Below, piece by piece: positions 1 to 10,469 of a stretch of DNA of 64,000 nt. A program made the position numbers and the translations under genes. The notes under the pieces were generated by a model. The model was given only the letters and a program-made list of their open reading frames with translations. It made no database searches and was not told where the DNA came from. The stretch comes from DASSJM01 sp036280655 (lineage in GTDB: Bacteria > Actinomycetota > UBA4738 > HRBIN12), in contig DASUQI010000006.1 in NCBI GenBank assembly GCA_036280655.1, positions 5,949 to 69,948 of the forward strand, read 5' to 3'. Position 1 is the stretch's first letter. Each line of letters begins with the position of its first letter.

Positions 1-462
1 GACGACGGGTTCCTCCGGGAGATGCTCTACGAGGCCGCCGCGTGGAACCCCGACTGGCCGCGCGAGCGGACGATCGCGACGCTCGCCGACCCGGTGCTCG
101 AGCGCTATCACCGCGACTGGGGCCGGCCGGGCGACGCCGGCGTGATCGCCGAGCTCGAGAGGACGCCGGTCGGGGCCGCGTGGTACCGCCTGTTCACGGA
201 GGAGGAGCCCGGCCACGGGTTCGTCGACGAGAAGACCCCCGAGCTCGGGATCGCCGTGGTCCCGCTGCATCGGCGCAAGGGGATCGGCGAGACGCTGCTC
301 CGGGCGCTCATGGTGCAGGCGCGCGAGGAAGGCTTCCAGGCGTTGTCGCTGTCGGTCGCCGTCCACAACCGGTCGCGGATGATGTACGAGCGGGTCGGGT
401 TCACCCGCGTCCGCGAGGAGGCGGAGGGCGAGTCCTGGGTGATGCGCGCCGAGCTCGGCTGA
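1..462 (+). CDS. GNAT-family N-acetyltransferase, 5' partial
   Basis: Acetyl-CoA-dependent N-acetyltransferase of the GNAT fold; the substrate is not predictable. The acetyl-CoA loop is visible as RRKGIGETLLRAL, followed by the family's NRSRMMYERVGF ending, where the Tyr is the usual general acid. The reading frame is open back to base 1, with DDGFLREMLYEAA, a sequence common near the N-terminus of this subfamily. The ATG at 22 is therefore probably internal and the true start lies before the window. The gene converges on the DedA gene, 9 bases from its stop. Confidence 0.85.
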   Translation, partial: DDGFLREMLYEAAAWNPDWPRERTIATLADPVLERYHRDWGRPGDAGVIAELERTPVGAAWYRLFTEEEPGHGFVDEKTPELGIAVVPLHRRKGIGETLLRALMVQAREEGFQALSLSVAVHNRSRMMYERVGFTRVREEAEGESWVMRAELG

Positions 463-471
463 CGGCGGCGG

Positions 472-1167
472 CTACTCCTCGGACCCCTCCGTCGTGGTCA
501 CGCGCTCCGGGCCGTCCTTCCCCCGTGCGCGCCGAACGGCCTCCTCGGCCCGGATCGTCCGGATCCGGTGCCAGACCCACCACGCGATGCCGGCCGCAAG
601 CACCACGGCGATCGCCCAGGCGAACGGCCGCATCAGGCGTTCGGCCGACTCCCACCGCTCCCCGAGCAGGGCGCCGATCCACGTCAGCGCGAGGCACCAG
701 GGCAGGCAGCCCAGCACCGTATAGAAGGTGAAGCGCCAAAAGCCCATGCGCACGACGCCGGCCGGCAGGCTGATGAAGGTCCGGATCACCGGGAGCAGGC
801 GCCCGACGAAGACGGCGCTCTGGCCCCGGCGCTCGAACCACTCGTGGGCGCGGTCCACCTCGTGCGGGCGGATCAACAGGTAGCGGCCCCATCGGTCGAC
901 GAGCGGGCGCCCGCCCGAGTAGCCGGCCCAGTAGGCGAGCCAGGAGCCGACGACGTTGCCGACCGTCCCCGCGAGGACTACGAGCCAGAAGTCGAGCTGC
1001 TGCTCGGGGGCCAGGAACGAGGCCGTCGTGAGCGCGCCGCCGAACAGCATCGTGACCTCGGAGGGGATCGGGATGCAGGCGGACTCCAGGAGCATCAGCA
1101 CGAAGATCGCCAGCAGCCCGTAGCGGGCGATCTCGTCGGTCACGAACTCGGTCAGCAGGGCGAGCAC
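472..1167 (-). CDS. DedA/SNARE-associated family membrane protein
   Basis: About 231 residues of polytopic inner-membrane protein of the DedA family; members are implicated in lipid flipping and envelope homeostasis. Family marks include ESACIPIPSEVTM near the N-terminus, the G-[RK]-x-x-P-x-x-R-T-type motif GRLLPVIRTFISLPAG, and several hydrophobic helices. The GTG at 1167 is chosen because it sits directly before the first helix (VLALLTEFVTDEIARYG) with a GGGAGA ribosome site just upstream. A longer frame to 1383 encodes an Arg/Pro-rich stretch unlike the family and overlaps the topA start. It is divergent from topA with about 208 bases between them. Confidence 0.85.
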   Translation of the reverse strand: MLALLTEFVTDEIARYGLLAIFVLMLLESACIPIPSEVTMLFGGALTTASFLAPEQQLDFWLVVLAGTVGNVVGSWLAYWAGYSGGRPLVDRWGRYLLIRPHEVDRAHEWFERRGQSAVFVGRLLPVIRTFISLPAGVVRMGFWRFTFYTVLGCLPWCLALTWIGALLGERWESAERLMRPFAWAIAVVLAAGIAWWVWHRIRTIRAEEAVRRARGKDGPERVTTTEGSEE

Positions 1168-1293
1168 AGCGTCTCCCGGGAGCCGGGGCGGGAATGCAGG
1201 GAGCCTAGCAGCGCGTTGAAACGTGCCCGAAGCCCGGTCGTGGCGCCGGACGGCGCGATGGCCGACGATACCCGGGCCAACAGGGGCGGCTGG

Positions 1294-1299
1294 TACCCT
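1294..1299 (+). promoter_or_regulatory. Possible -10 element of topA
   Basis: TACCCT lies 76 bases before the topA start. The same hexamer occurs upstream of carD and a close relative (TACCAT) upstream of ftsH. No convincing -35 element is visible here. Confidence 0.3.
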
Positions 1300-1375
1300 G
1301 CGCGCGGAGGGCCCCCTCGGCGCTCGCGGTCCTCCGCTCCCCTCCCAGACGACGGAAAGCTGCAGGTCAGGGGCC

Positions 1376-3949
<2,574 letters not shown>

Positions 3950-5956
3950 GTGGCGTCGTTCGCCGACGAGGTCGCGGCGCTACGCGGGACGCGCCCGGCG
4001 ACCTTCAAGGACCTCATCACCCACCCGTCCTTCTCCAAGCTCCTCGCCGCGCAGACGATCAGCTCCTTCGGCGACTGGGTCGGGTTCGTCGCCGTCACCG
4101 CGCTCGTCACGATCAAGGGCGGCGACGCGGGCGCGTACGCCGTCGCCGGCGTCATGGTCGCCCGCATGGCGCCCGCGATCCTGTTCGGCCCGATCGCCGG
4201 CGCGATCGTCGACCGGGTGAACCGCAAGACCGTGATGATCACCGCCGACGTCGCGCGCGGCGGCCTCTACGCCCTGCTGCCGTTCCTCGGCCCGCTGTGG
4301 GGGATCTTCCTCGTCTCGTTCGTGATCGAGTGCTTCTCGCTGCTGTGGACCCCGGCCCGCGACGCGTCGCTCCCGAACCTCGTGCCGCGCCGGCAGCTCG
4401 CGAACGCGAACTCGCTCGGCCTCATCGTGACGTACGGGACGCTGCCGCTCGGCGGCCTCGTGTTCGCGTTCCTTTCGGGCGGGTCGGAACTGTTCCCGTG
4501 GCTCTCGGACAATCCGGCGTTCCTCGCGCTCTGGCTGGACGCCGGCACGTTCGCGACCTCGGCGTTGTTGGTGAGCCGGATCAAGATCCCCGCGCCCACG
4601 CCGCACACGTTCTCGCGGTTCGAGCTCTCGCACATCGGCCGAGACATCGCCGACGGGGTCCGGTTCCTCCGCGAGAACTCGCTCGCCTCGGCGATGACGC
4701 TCGGCATCGTGGCGGCGTTCAGCGCGGTGGGCGCGGTGCTCGCACTCGGCACGATCTTCGCCACCGACACGCTCGGCGCGGGGAACCCGGGATGGGGCAT
4801 CCTCGTGACGTCGTTCGGGATCGGCATGGGCATCGGGATGGCGACCTCGAACAAGCTCGTGGACTTCGTCGAGCGCGAGAACGTGTTCGTCTGGTCGATC
4901 ATGGCCGCCGCCGGCACCCTGGTCGTGCTCGCCGCGATGCCCGAGATCGGCTACGCGGCGGTCATCACGGTGATCCTGGGCGTGTTCTGCGGCTCCGCCT
5001 GGGTGAGCGGGTACGTCCTGTTGCAGGAGAACGTGACCGACGAGTACCGGGGGCGGACGTTCGCGGCGCTCACGGTCCTGTCCCGGCTCGGCCTGTTCCT
5101 CTCGCTCACGCTGTTCCCGGTCCTCGCCGGTGCCATCGGGACGCGCGCCCTGACGATCGGCGAGCGGACGATCGACCTGTCCGGTTCGCGCGTCGCCCTG
5201 ATGGTCGCGGGCGTCGGGGCCCTGCTCGCGGGCGCCGTCACCCGCCGCGGTCTCCGCCGGTTCCGGGTGAGCAAGCCGCAGCCCCTCGGCCTCGTCCCCA
5301 AGCTGAAACGCCCCCCGACGAACGGGCTGTTCGTCGCGTTCGAGGGCGTCGAGGGCGCGGGCAAGGGCACGCAGATCCGCCTGGCGAAGGAGTGGCTGGA
5401 GTCCCAGGGCATCGAGGTCCTCGTGACACGGGAGCCCGGGGGGACGCCGGTCGGCGAGGAGGTTCGCCGGGTCCTGCTCGACCACGAGACCGGCCGGATC
5501 GAGCCGCGCACCGAGGCGCTGCTGTTCGCGGCCAGCCGCGCGCAGCACGTCGCCTCGGTGATCCGGCCAGCGCTCGCGGGGGGCGCGGTGGTGATCTGCG
5601 ATCGCTACATCGACTCGTCGCTCGCGTACCAGGGGTCCGGCCGTGGCCTGGGCGAACAGGACGTGCTCACGCTGAACGTCTGGGCGACGCAGGGGCTGTT
5701 CCCGGACCTCGTCCTGCTCCTGCATGTCGAGCCCGAGGCCGGGCTGCTCCGCTCGCTCGAGGAGCCCGACCGGATCGAGATGGAAGGGGAGGACTTCCAC
5801 GCGAAGGTCGCCGACGCGTACCTGCGCATCGCCGAGGAGCACCCCGAGCGGTTCGTCGTCGTCGACGCCGACCAGACGCCGGAGAACGTCCATCTCCAGG
5901 TCGTCGAGGCGCTGGGGCGCGTGCTGAAGGAGCGGGAGGACGAAGCCGGTGGCTGA
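3950..5956 (+). CDS. tmk: MFS-like membrane domain fused to thymidylate kinase
   Basis: A 668-residue two-domain protein. Residues about 1-440 form a major-facilitator-type membrane domain with many hydrophobic helices and the loop GAIVDRVNRKTVM. Residues about 455-668 are a complete dTMP kinase: P-loop FEGVEGAGKGTQ, substrate motif TREPGGTP, the DRY-type motif CDRYIDSSLAYQG, and a lid region. The kinase phosphorylates dTMP to dTDP for DNA synthesis. MFS-Tmk fusions are known in actinobacteria; whether the membrane part transports anything is unknown. The GTG start directly follows the topA stop with no gap, and the 3' end overlaps holB by 8 bases, so translation is probably coupled. Confidence 0.93.
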   Translation: MASFADEVAALRGTRPATFKDLITHPSFSKLLAAQTISSFGDWVGFVAVTALVTIKGGDAGAYAVAGVMVARMAPAILFGPIAGAIVDRVNRKTVMITADVARGGLYALLPFLGPLWGIFLVSFVIECFSLLWTPARDASLPNLVPRRQLANANSLGLIVTYGTLPLGGLVFAFLSGGSELFPWLSDNPAFLALWLDAGTFATSALLVSRIKIPAPTPHTFSRFELSHIGRDIADGVRFLRENSLASAMTLGIVAAFSAVGAVLALGTIFATDTLGAGNPGWGILVTSFGIGMGIGMATSNKLVDFVERENVFVWSIMAAAGTLVVLAAMPEIGYAAVITVILGVFCGSAWVSGYVLLQENVTDEYRGRTFAALTVLSRLGLFLSLTLFPVLAGAIGTRALTIGERTIDLSGSRVALMVAGVGALLAGAVTRRGLRRFRVSKPQPLGLVPKLKRPPTNGLFVAFEGVEGAGKGTQIRLAKEWLESQGIEVLVTREPGGTPVGEEVRRVLLDHETGRIEPRTEALLFAASRAQHVASVIRPALAGGAVVICDRYIDSSLAYQGSGRGLGEQDVLTLNVWATQGLFPDLVLLLHVEPEAGLLRSLEEPDRIEMEGEDFHAKVADAYLRIAEEHPERFVVVDADQTPENVHLQVVEALGRVLKEREDEAGG

Positions 5957-7079
5957 GTCGGCGGCGGGAGGCGGCTTCCCGGTGCTCGAGCTCGTCCCGG
6001 GCCAGGACCACGCGATGTCGTTCCTGCGGCAGGCGGCGGCCAGGCCCCATCACGCGTACGTGCTCGCGGGTCCCGAGGGCGGCGGCAAGCAGCAGGCGGC
6101 CCGGGCCTTCGCCGCGGCGCTCCTCTGCTCGCAGGGCGGATGCGGGACGTGCCGCGACTGTCGGCTCGCCCTCGAGGACAAGCACCCCAACGAGGTCGTG
6201 GTCGAACCCGAGGGGCGCGACATCCACGTGGACACCGTCCGGGCCGACGTGTGGCACCCGGCGTACCGGACGGCGCCCGAGCCCGGCCGGAAAGTGTTCG
6301 TGATCCGCGAGGCCGACCGGCTGAATCCGGCGGCCGCCGACGTCCTGCTGAAGGTGCTCGAAGAGCCGCCCGCTGACACCGTGTTGCTGCTCCTGTCGGC
6401 GCGACCCGACGAGCTGCCCGAGACGGTGATGTCGCGCTGCCACGTCGTGTCGTTCGGTCCGCTATCCGAACCGTTCGTCGTCGAGACCCTCGTCGACGAG
6501 GGCGTGGAACCGGTGCGCGCGGCGCTCGCGGCCCGGCTCGCCGGCGGCAACCTCGGCCGCGCCCGGCGGCTCGCGTCCAAGCAGGAGGGGATCGGGTTCC
6601 GCGAGACGTCGCGCGAGGCGCTCGAGGCCGCCCGCCGCGGGGGCGCGGGAGCGGTCGAGGCGGCGGCCATGGTCCTCGAGGCGGCCGAGCGGTACCGCAA
6701 GGATCTCGACGCCCGGCTCTCGGACGAGCTGACGCCGTTCCTGGACGAACGCGGTCGCGCCGAGGACGCGTATCGCGGCGCGATCCGGCGGATCGAGGAG
6801 CGGCACAAACGGCTCGTCCGCCGGGCCGAGCGCGAGTACGCCGACCGGGTGTTGATGGGGGTGTCGGCACTCCTGCGCGACACGGTCGCGGTCTCGGTGG
6901 GCGGCGGCGCCGAGGTGCTGATGAACCCCGACGTGGGCGCACCGGCCGGCGACGTGGTCCCCGCCACCAGGGCGATGGCCGCCGTCGAGGAGGCCCGCGC
7001 GGCGCTCGCCGAGGACCTGAACCTCAACACCCGCCTGGTCCTGGAGGCGGCGTTCCTCAGCCTCGCTCGGCATCCCTGA
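5949..7079 (+). CDS. holB: DNA polymerase III subunit delta'
   Basis: Clamp-loader delta' subunit, 376 residues, of the AAA+ superfamily. It shows the N-terminal AAA+ fold, a zinc-binding cysteine cluster (CSQGGCGTCRDC), IREADRLNPAAADVLLKVLEEPP and the SRC-type motif MSRCHVV. The P-loop reads GPEGGGKQ, so the Thr/Ser normally following the Lys is Gln; delta' subunits are often non-hydrolysing, so this is tolerable. The GTG at 5949 is preceded by GGGAGGA and overlaps the tmk stop. Pairing with tmk is common in bacteria. Confidence 0.93.
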   Translation: MAESAAGGGFPVLELVPGQDHAMSFLRQAAARPHHAYVLAGPEGGGKQQAARAFAAALLCSQGGCGTCRDCRLALEDKHPNEVVVEPEGRDIHVDTVRADVWHPAYRTAPEPGRKVFVIREADRLNPAAADVLLKVLEEPPADTVLLLLSARPDELPETVMSRCHVVSFGPLSEPFVVETLVDEGVEPVRAALAARLAGGNLGRARRLASKQEGIGFRETSREALEAARRGGAGAVEAAAMVLEAAERYRKDLDARLSDELTPFLDERGRAEDAYRGAIRRIEERHKRLVRRAEREYADRVLMGVSALLRDTVAVSVGGGAEVLMNPDVGAPAGDVVPATRAMAAVEEARAALAEDLNLNTRLVLEAAFLSLARHP

Positions 7080-7086
7080 GAACGAC

Positions 7087-7115
7087 GGAAGGGCCGGCGC
7101 GGGGCCGGCCCTTCC
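7087..7115. terminator. Bidirectional hairpin terminator between holB and the M36 gene
   Basis: A perfect 12-base-pair stem (7087-7098 with 7104-7115) and a 5-base loop sit 8 bases after the holB stop and 22 bases before the stop of the converging M36 gene. One arm starts GGAAGG and the other ends CCTTCC; there is no long T-run. Position and symmetry suit termination from both sides. Confidence 0.75.
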
Positions 7116-7136
7116 GATCGTCCCGAGTCTCGAGCG

Positions 7137-9935
7137 CTACCGGCCCCGGACGGTGACCTCCAGCACGTCCATGAACAGCGCGTTCCCGTGGTTCGTCTTC
7201 ATGATGAACCGGACGAACCGGACGTTCTGCCTCCCGGCCGTGGCCTTGAAGGTCCGGAGCTCGCCGTTGGCGGGCACCGAGCCCGTGACCGCCGTGACCC
7301 AGTCCGCGTTGGCGTTCTTGCGCGTCTGGATCGCGAACTTCTTCACGCCGGCGTCCGAGTCGTCTCCGCAGGTCCCTCCGGACGCGACGCCGAAGCTCGT
7401 CACGTCGACCCGCCTCGGGAGCTCGACGACGGCTCGTCGCGGTCCCGTCTTGTTGCTGCCGGCGGTGCTGTCCGGGGCGTCGCTCGGCCAGCCGCTGGAA
7501 AGCGACAGGTCGAACGCGCCGTCCGCGTTCACGCCACAGAAGGACGCGTAGTTCGGGGGTGTGAACGACACGAGGTCCGCGCCGCCCTCCAGGGCCGCCC
7601 AGTCGCGCACCAGCTTGACGTCCACGCTCTCGTCTCCGTCGACGTCCACGCTGCGGATCCGCTGCTCGTATCCGACGCCATCGATGACGAGCTCGGGATA
7701 GAGGTGGAACGGCACATCGTCGATCGTGAACGCGCCGCCGCCGTCCGTGGTGTCGGCGAGATCGTCGGCGAAGCCGCTCGAGTGCCCCCCGATGAAGACC
7801 CGCGCGTCGGCGAGCGGGGCGCCGGATGCCTTGTCCGTGACCGTGCCCGAGATCGTCCCGCACGGGTCCACCGAACAGTCGGGCGGCAGGGAGAAGTCCT
7901 CGATCGGCGAGGTGTCGCTGCCGTCGGGAGACGACGCGAAGAAGCCCATCCCTCGCTGCGCGAACACCGTCCACAGGGCGTCCACGTTCGCGCCGCCGTT
8001 GTTGACCAGGTCGGCCTGGATCATCGCGTTCCGCGTGTCGAGGAAGGACGGGTCGTTGGGCGCGAGCTCCTGGCCGCGCGTCGCGAGTCCCTCCATCACG
8101 GTCGAGCCGAGGACGTCGCGGAGTTGCCACATCGTCTGCGCCCAGATCTGGCCGTCCTCGTGGACCTCCGGGAACGGGATGACCGTGCCCATGTCGCCGA
8201 ACGTGTAGCCGCCGGGGCCCGCGCCGAACCCGAGGTCCGGGCAGTTCGGCGAGCTCGTTCCCACCAGACAATCGATCGGCTGGGTCCGGATCCCCGGTCC
8301 GGCGGTCGGGTACTCGCCTTCGACGACGTCCCCTACGGTCGGGCCGTCGACGACGAAGCCGTCGTTCTCGAGCGAGTCGAGCCCGTACCAGTCGCCCCAC
8401 GCCTCGTGCATCGCGCCCGCCTGGAAGCCGACGTTGGCGTCGGTTCCGTCGGGGAAGGTGTTCAGCCGGGCGACCAGCCCGTGCGTGTACTCGTGATACA
8501 CGATCGCGGCGTCGTCGCCGCTGTGCATCGACACGAAGAAGCCGCGGAACAGGAACATCCCCATGAACGGGGGTGCTCCGTCGGGCGGGGTCGACATGAA
8601 CGCGTTGTTCCGGTGGAAGCCGTCGGTGAGGCCACCGTTCGTCGCGGCGCCGAGGAGGGCGTGTCCCTCCACCGGATCGCCGCCGAGTCCCTGGCCGCTC
8701 GGGTTGGCCACCTGGAAGTTGCCCGCCGCCTCCGTGAAGGCGATCGGCGGCGCCAGCAGGTGATCGTGGAACGCGTTGAGCAGGTAGTAGAGCTGCGTCC
8801 CGAAGTGGTTCCGGTTCGCCTCCCAGCTGAACGGCGTGAGCCGGTCCCACGTGCACGGGTAGTCGGCGGAGCAGTGCTGCGCCACGCTGCCCGTGTTGAG
8901 GGTCGCCGGGTAGTTCCAGTCCAGGCCGGAGGAGGCCGCGATCTCCTCGGCGGGACCGATGAGGCCGTTGTCGTTGACGTCCGCGCCGACGTGCGCGTTG
9001 TTCCCCGACAGGGCCGTGCCGTCGACGACCGGGAACGACACCTGGTGCTCGACGCCGCCGCCGTTCGGGACGCTGGCGCCGGGGAAGAAGTCGACGGCCT
9101 GCCCCGTTCCCGGCACGTCGGAGCGCGTGAGGTTCGTGCGCCAGAGGACGTCGCCGTTCTCGGCGTCGACCACCGTGACGAGCAGGTCGTGCCCCACCCA
9201 GGTCGTCGTCTTCCACGCGAGCCGCGCTCCGCGCCCCGTGGCGAACAGGACGCGCTCGGCGAGATCGCCCCTCGCCCGCACCGCCGCGCCGCCGCCGGCG
9301 ACCCGTGCGGCGGCGATCGCCGCCTCGGCCCCCAGCCGCGCGGCCGCCGACGGCGCCCGAAGCCCCGCCGCGGGAGAGCCCGAGACGTTGATGAGCCGAC
9401 CGTCCTCGGTCACGTTGGCTTCCAACCCGTTCGGGAAGACCTCGACCCCGCCGACCCGCTGGACCCACGCCAGGTGGTGGGTTCCGCCGACGTCGACGTA
9501 ATCGCGACGCAGACGGAAGGTGCGCAGGTCCGAACGCGACAACCCGAAGGCGATGCGGTGCGACCGGACGTAGTCGAGCGCGACCGCCGATGCGGACCCG
9601 TCGCTCGGACCCGTCAGGAACCCGTCGAGCCTGCCCAGGAACCGGAGCGTTCCCGTCGTCGGATCGTCGTCGACCACCCCCAGGGTTCCGAGCGTGCGAC
9701 CGAGTTGGAGTCGAGCACTCAGGACCCTGCGGCTCACGCCGACCGACCCCTTCGCTCGGCTGTCGAGGAAGGCGGTCGCTCTGGTGCGCGAGATCGCCGA
9801 GGTCGTCGGCTCGCGCGGCTGTCGCGCCGACGAGTCCTGCGCTCCTGCGATCAACGAGGTGGTGAGGAGCAGGCCGGCCGCGATCGAGGAGAGCAGCCGG
9901 CGTGCCCCGGGTCGTGTCCGGTCCAGCGATCCCAT
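7137..9935 (-). CDS. Secreted M36 (fungalysin-type) zinc metallopeptidase
   Basis: About 932 residues. The N-terminus is a signal peptide (basic GSLDRTRPGARR, then SSIAAGLLLTTSLIAG). A propeptide-like region follows (FLGRLDGFLTGPSDG, HHLAWVQRVGGVEVFPNG). The catalytic domain has zinc ligands His481 and His485 in VYHEYTHGL and Glu511 in MHEAWGDW, the M36 pattern. After it comes a carboxypeptidase-regulatory-like domain (GTISGTVTDKASGAPLADARV) and a C-terminal discoidin-like beta domain. It is probably exported, activated by propeptide removal, and degrades extracellular protein. The ATG at 9935 is preceded by AAGGGGGG and opens the signal peptide; the longer frame to 10034 is not supported. 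It diverges from the receiver gene. Confidence 0.9.
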   Translation of the reverse strand: MGSLDRTRPGARRLLSSIAAGLLLTTSLIAGAQDSSARQPREPTTSAISRTRATAFLDSRAKGSVGVSRRVLSARLQLGRTLGTLGVVDDDPTTGTLRFLGRLDGFLTGPSDGSASAVALDYVRSHRIAFGLSRSDLRTFRLRRDYVDVGGTHHLAWVQRVGGVEVFPNGLEANVTEDGRLINVSGSPAAGLRAPSAAARLGAEAAIAAARVAGGGAAVRARGDLAERVLFATGRGARLAWKTTTWVGHDLLVTVVDAENGDVLWRTNLTRSDVPGTGQAVDFFPGASVPNGGGVEHQVSFPVVDGTALSGNNAHVGADVNDNGLIGPAEEIAASSGLDWNYPATLNTGSVAQHCSADYPCTWDRLTPFSWEANRNHFGTQLYYLLNAFHDHLLAPPIAFTEAAGNFQVANPSGQGLGGDPVEGHALLGAATNGGLTDGFHRNNAFMSTPPDGAPPFMGMFLFRGFFVSMHSGDDAAIVYHEYTHGLVARLNTFPDGTDANVGFQAGAMHEAWGDWYGLDSLENDGFVVDGPTVGDVVEGEYPTAGPGIRTQPIDCLVGTSSPNCPDLGFGAGPGGYTFGDMGTVIPFPEVHEDGQIWAQTMWQLRDVLGSTVMEGLATRGQELAPNDPSFLDTRNAMIQADLVNNGGANVDALWTVFAQRGMGFFASSPDGSDTSPIEDFSLPPDCSVDPCGTISGTVTDKASGAPLADARVFIGGHSSGFADDLADTTDGGGAFTIDDVPFHLYPELVIDGVGYEQRIRSVDVDGDESVDVKLVRDWAALEGGADLVSFTPPNYASFCGVNADGAFDLSLSSGWPSDAPDSTAGSNKTGPRRAVVELPRRVDVTSFGVASGGTCGDDSDAGVKKFAIQTRKNANADWVTAVTGSVPANGELRTFKATAGRQNVRFVRFIMKTNHGNALFMDVLEVTVRGR

Positions 9936-10084
9936 GCGGGGCCCCCCTTCGCCGAAGACCCACGACCGTAGCAGCAGTCGCGGAGAACAGTGAGTCCCCC
10001 GTTGGGTCCCCTCGAACAGTGGTGCTGGCATCACTGTCGAAAGCCCGGAGGTGGTGGGACGCTGGAGCCTGAAGGAGCACGTCG

Positions 10085-10462
10085 ATGACGGTTCGAGTGC
10101 TGATCGTGGACGACCAGGAGCCCTTCCGGATGGCCGCCCGCATGGTGGTGGACGCGACCGAGGGCTTCGAGGTCGTGGGCGAGGCGGAGACCGGGGAGGA
10201 CTCCGTCGAACTGGCCCGCGAGCTCTCGCCCGACCTCGTCCTCATGGATGTGAACCTGCCCGGCATCAACGGGCTCGACGCGACCCGGCAGATCCTCGCC
10301 GACGGAGCCGACAAGGTGGTCGTGCTCCTGCTCTCGACCTACGAGGAGGAGGAGTACGCGCCGAGGGCCGCCGAGTGCGGCGCCAGCGCGTACATCCCGA
10401 AGGCGGTGTTCGGACCCGACCGGCTCGAGGCCGCGTGGACCGACGCCTCGAGCGCCGACTGA
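10085..10462 (+). CDS. Receiver-only response regulator
   Basis: A 125-residue CheY-like receiver with no output domain. The acidic pocket is at Asp9/Asp10 (LIVDDQEPF), the phospho-acceptor is Asp55 in LVLMDVNLPG, the switch Ser/Thr lies at 84-85 and the conserved Lys is Lys106 in YIPKAVFG. It could act by protein-protein contact or as a phosphate relay or sink for the neighbouring kinases. It converges on the first sensor kinase gene, 8 bases away. GAAGGAG lies before the ATG. Confidence 0.88.
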   Translation: MTVRVLIVDDQEPFRMAARMVVDATEGFEVVGEAETGEDSVELARELSPDLVLMDVNLPGINGLDATRQILADGADKVVVLLLSTYEEEEYAPRAAECGASAYIPKAVFGPDRLEAAWTDASSAD

Positions 10463-10469
10463 TCGGCCG

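Noticed and set aside
42..731. Long Arg/Ala/Pro-rich reading frames opposite or out of frame with real genes
   Set aside because: They are by-products of high GC: wrong composition, no ribosome sites, and they overlap well-supported genes. The same applies to many frames across the kinase genes.
9936..10084. ACAGTG/CACTGT repeats between the M36 gene and the receiver gene as an operator
   Set aside because: Six-base arms with loose spacing are expected by chance in sequence of this length; not strong enough to annotate.
10085..10462. The receiver at 10085 as a truncated LuxR-type regulator broken by a frameshift
   Set aside because: The stop follows closely after the receiver, and the converging kinase begins 8 bases later; no helix-turn-helix fragment is visible in any frame.
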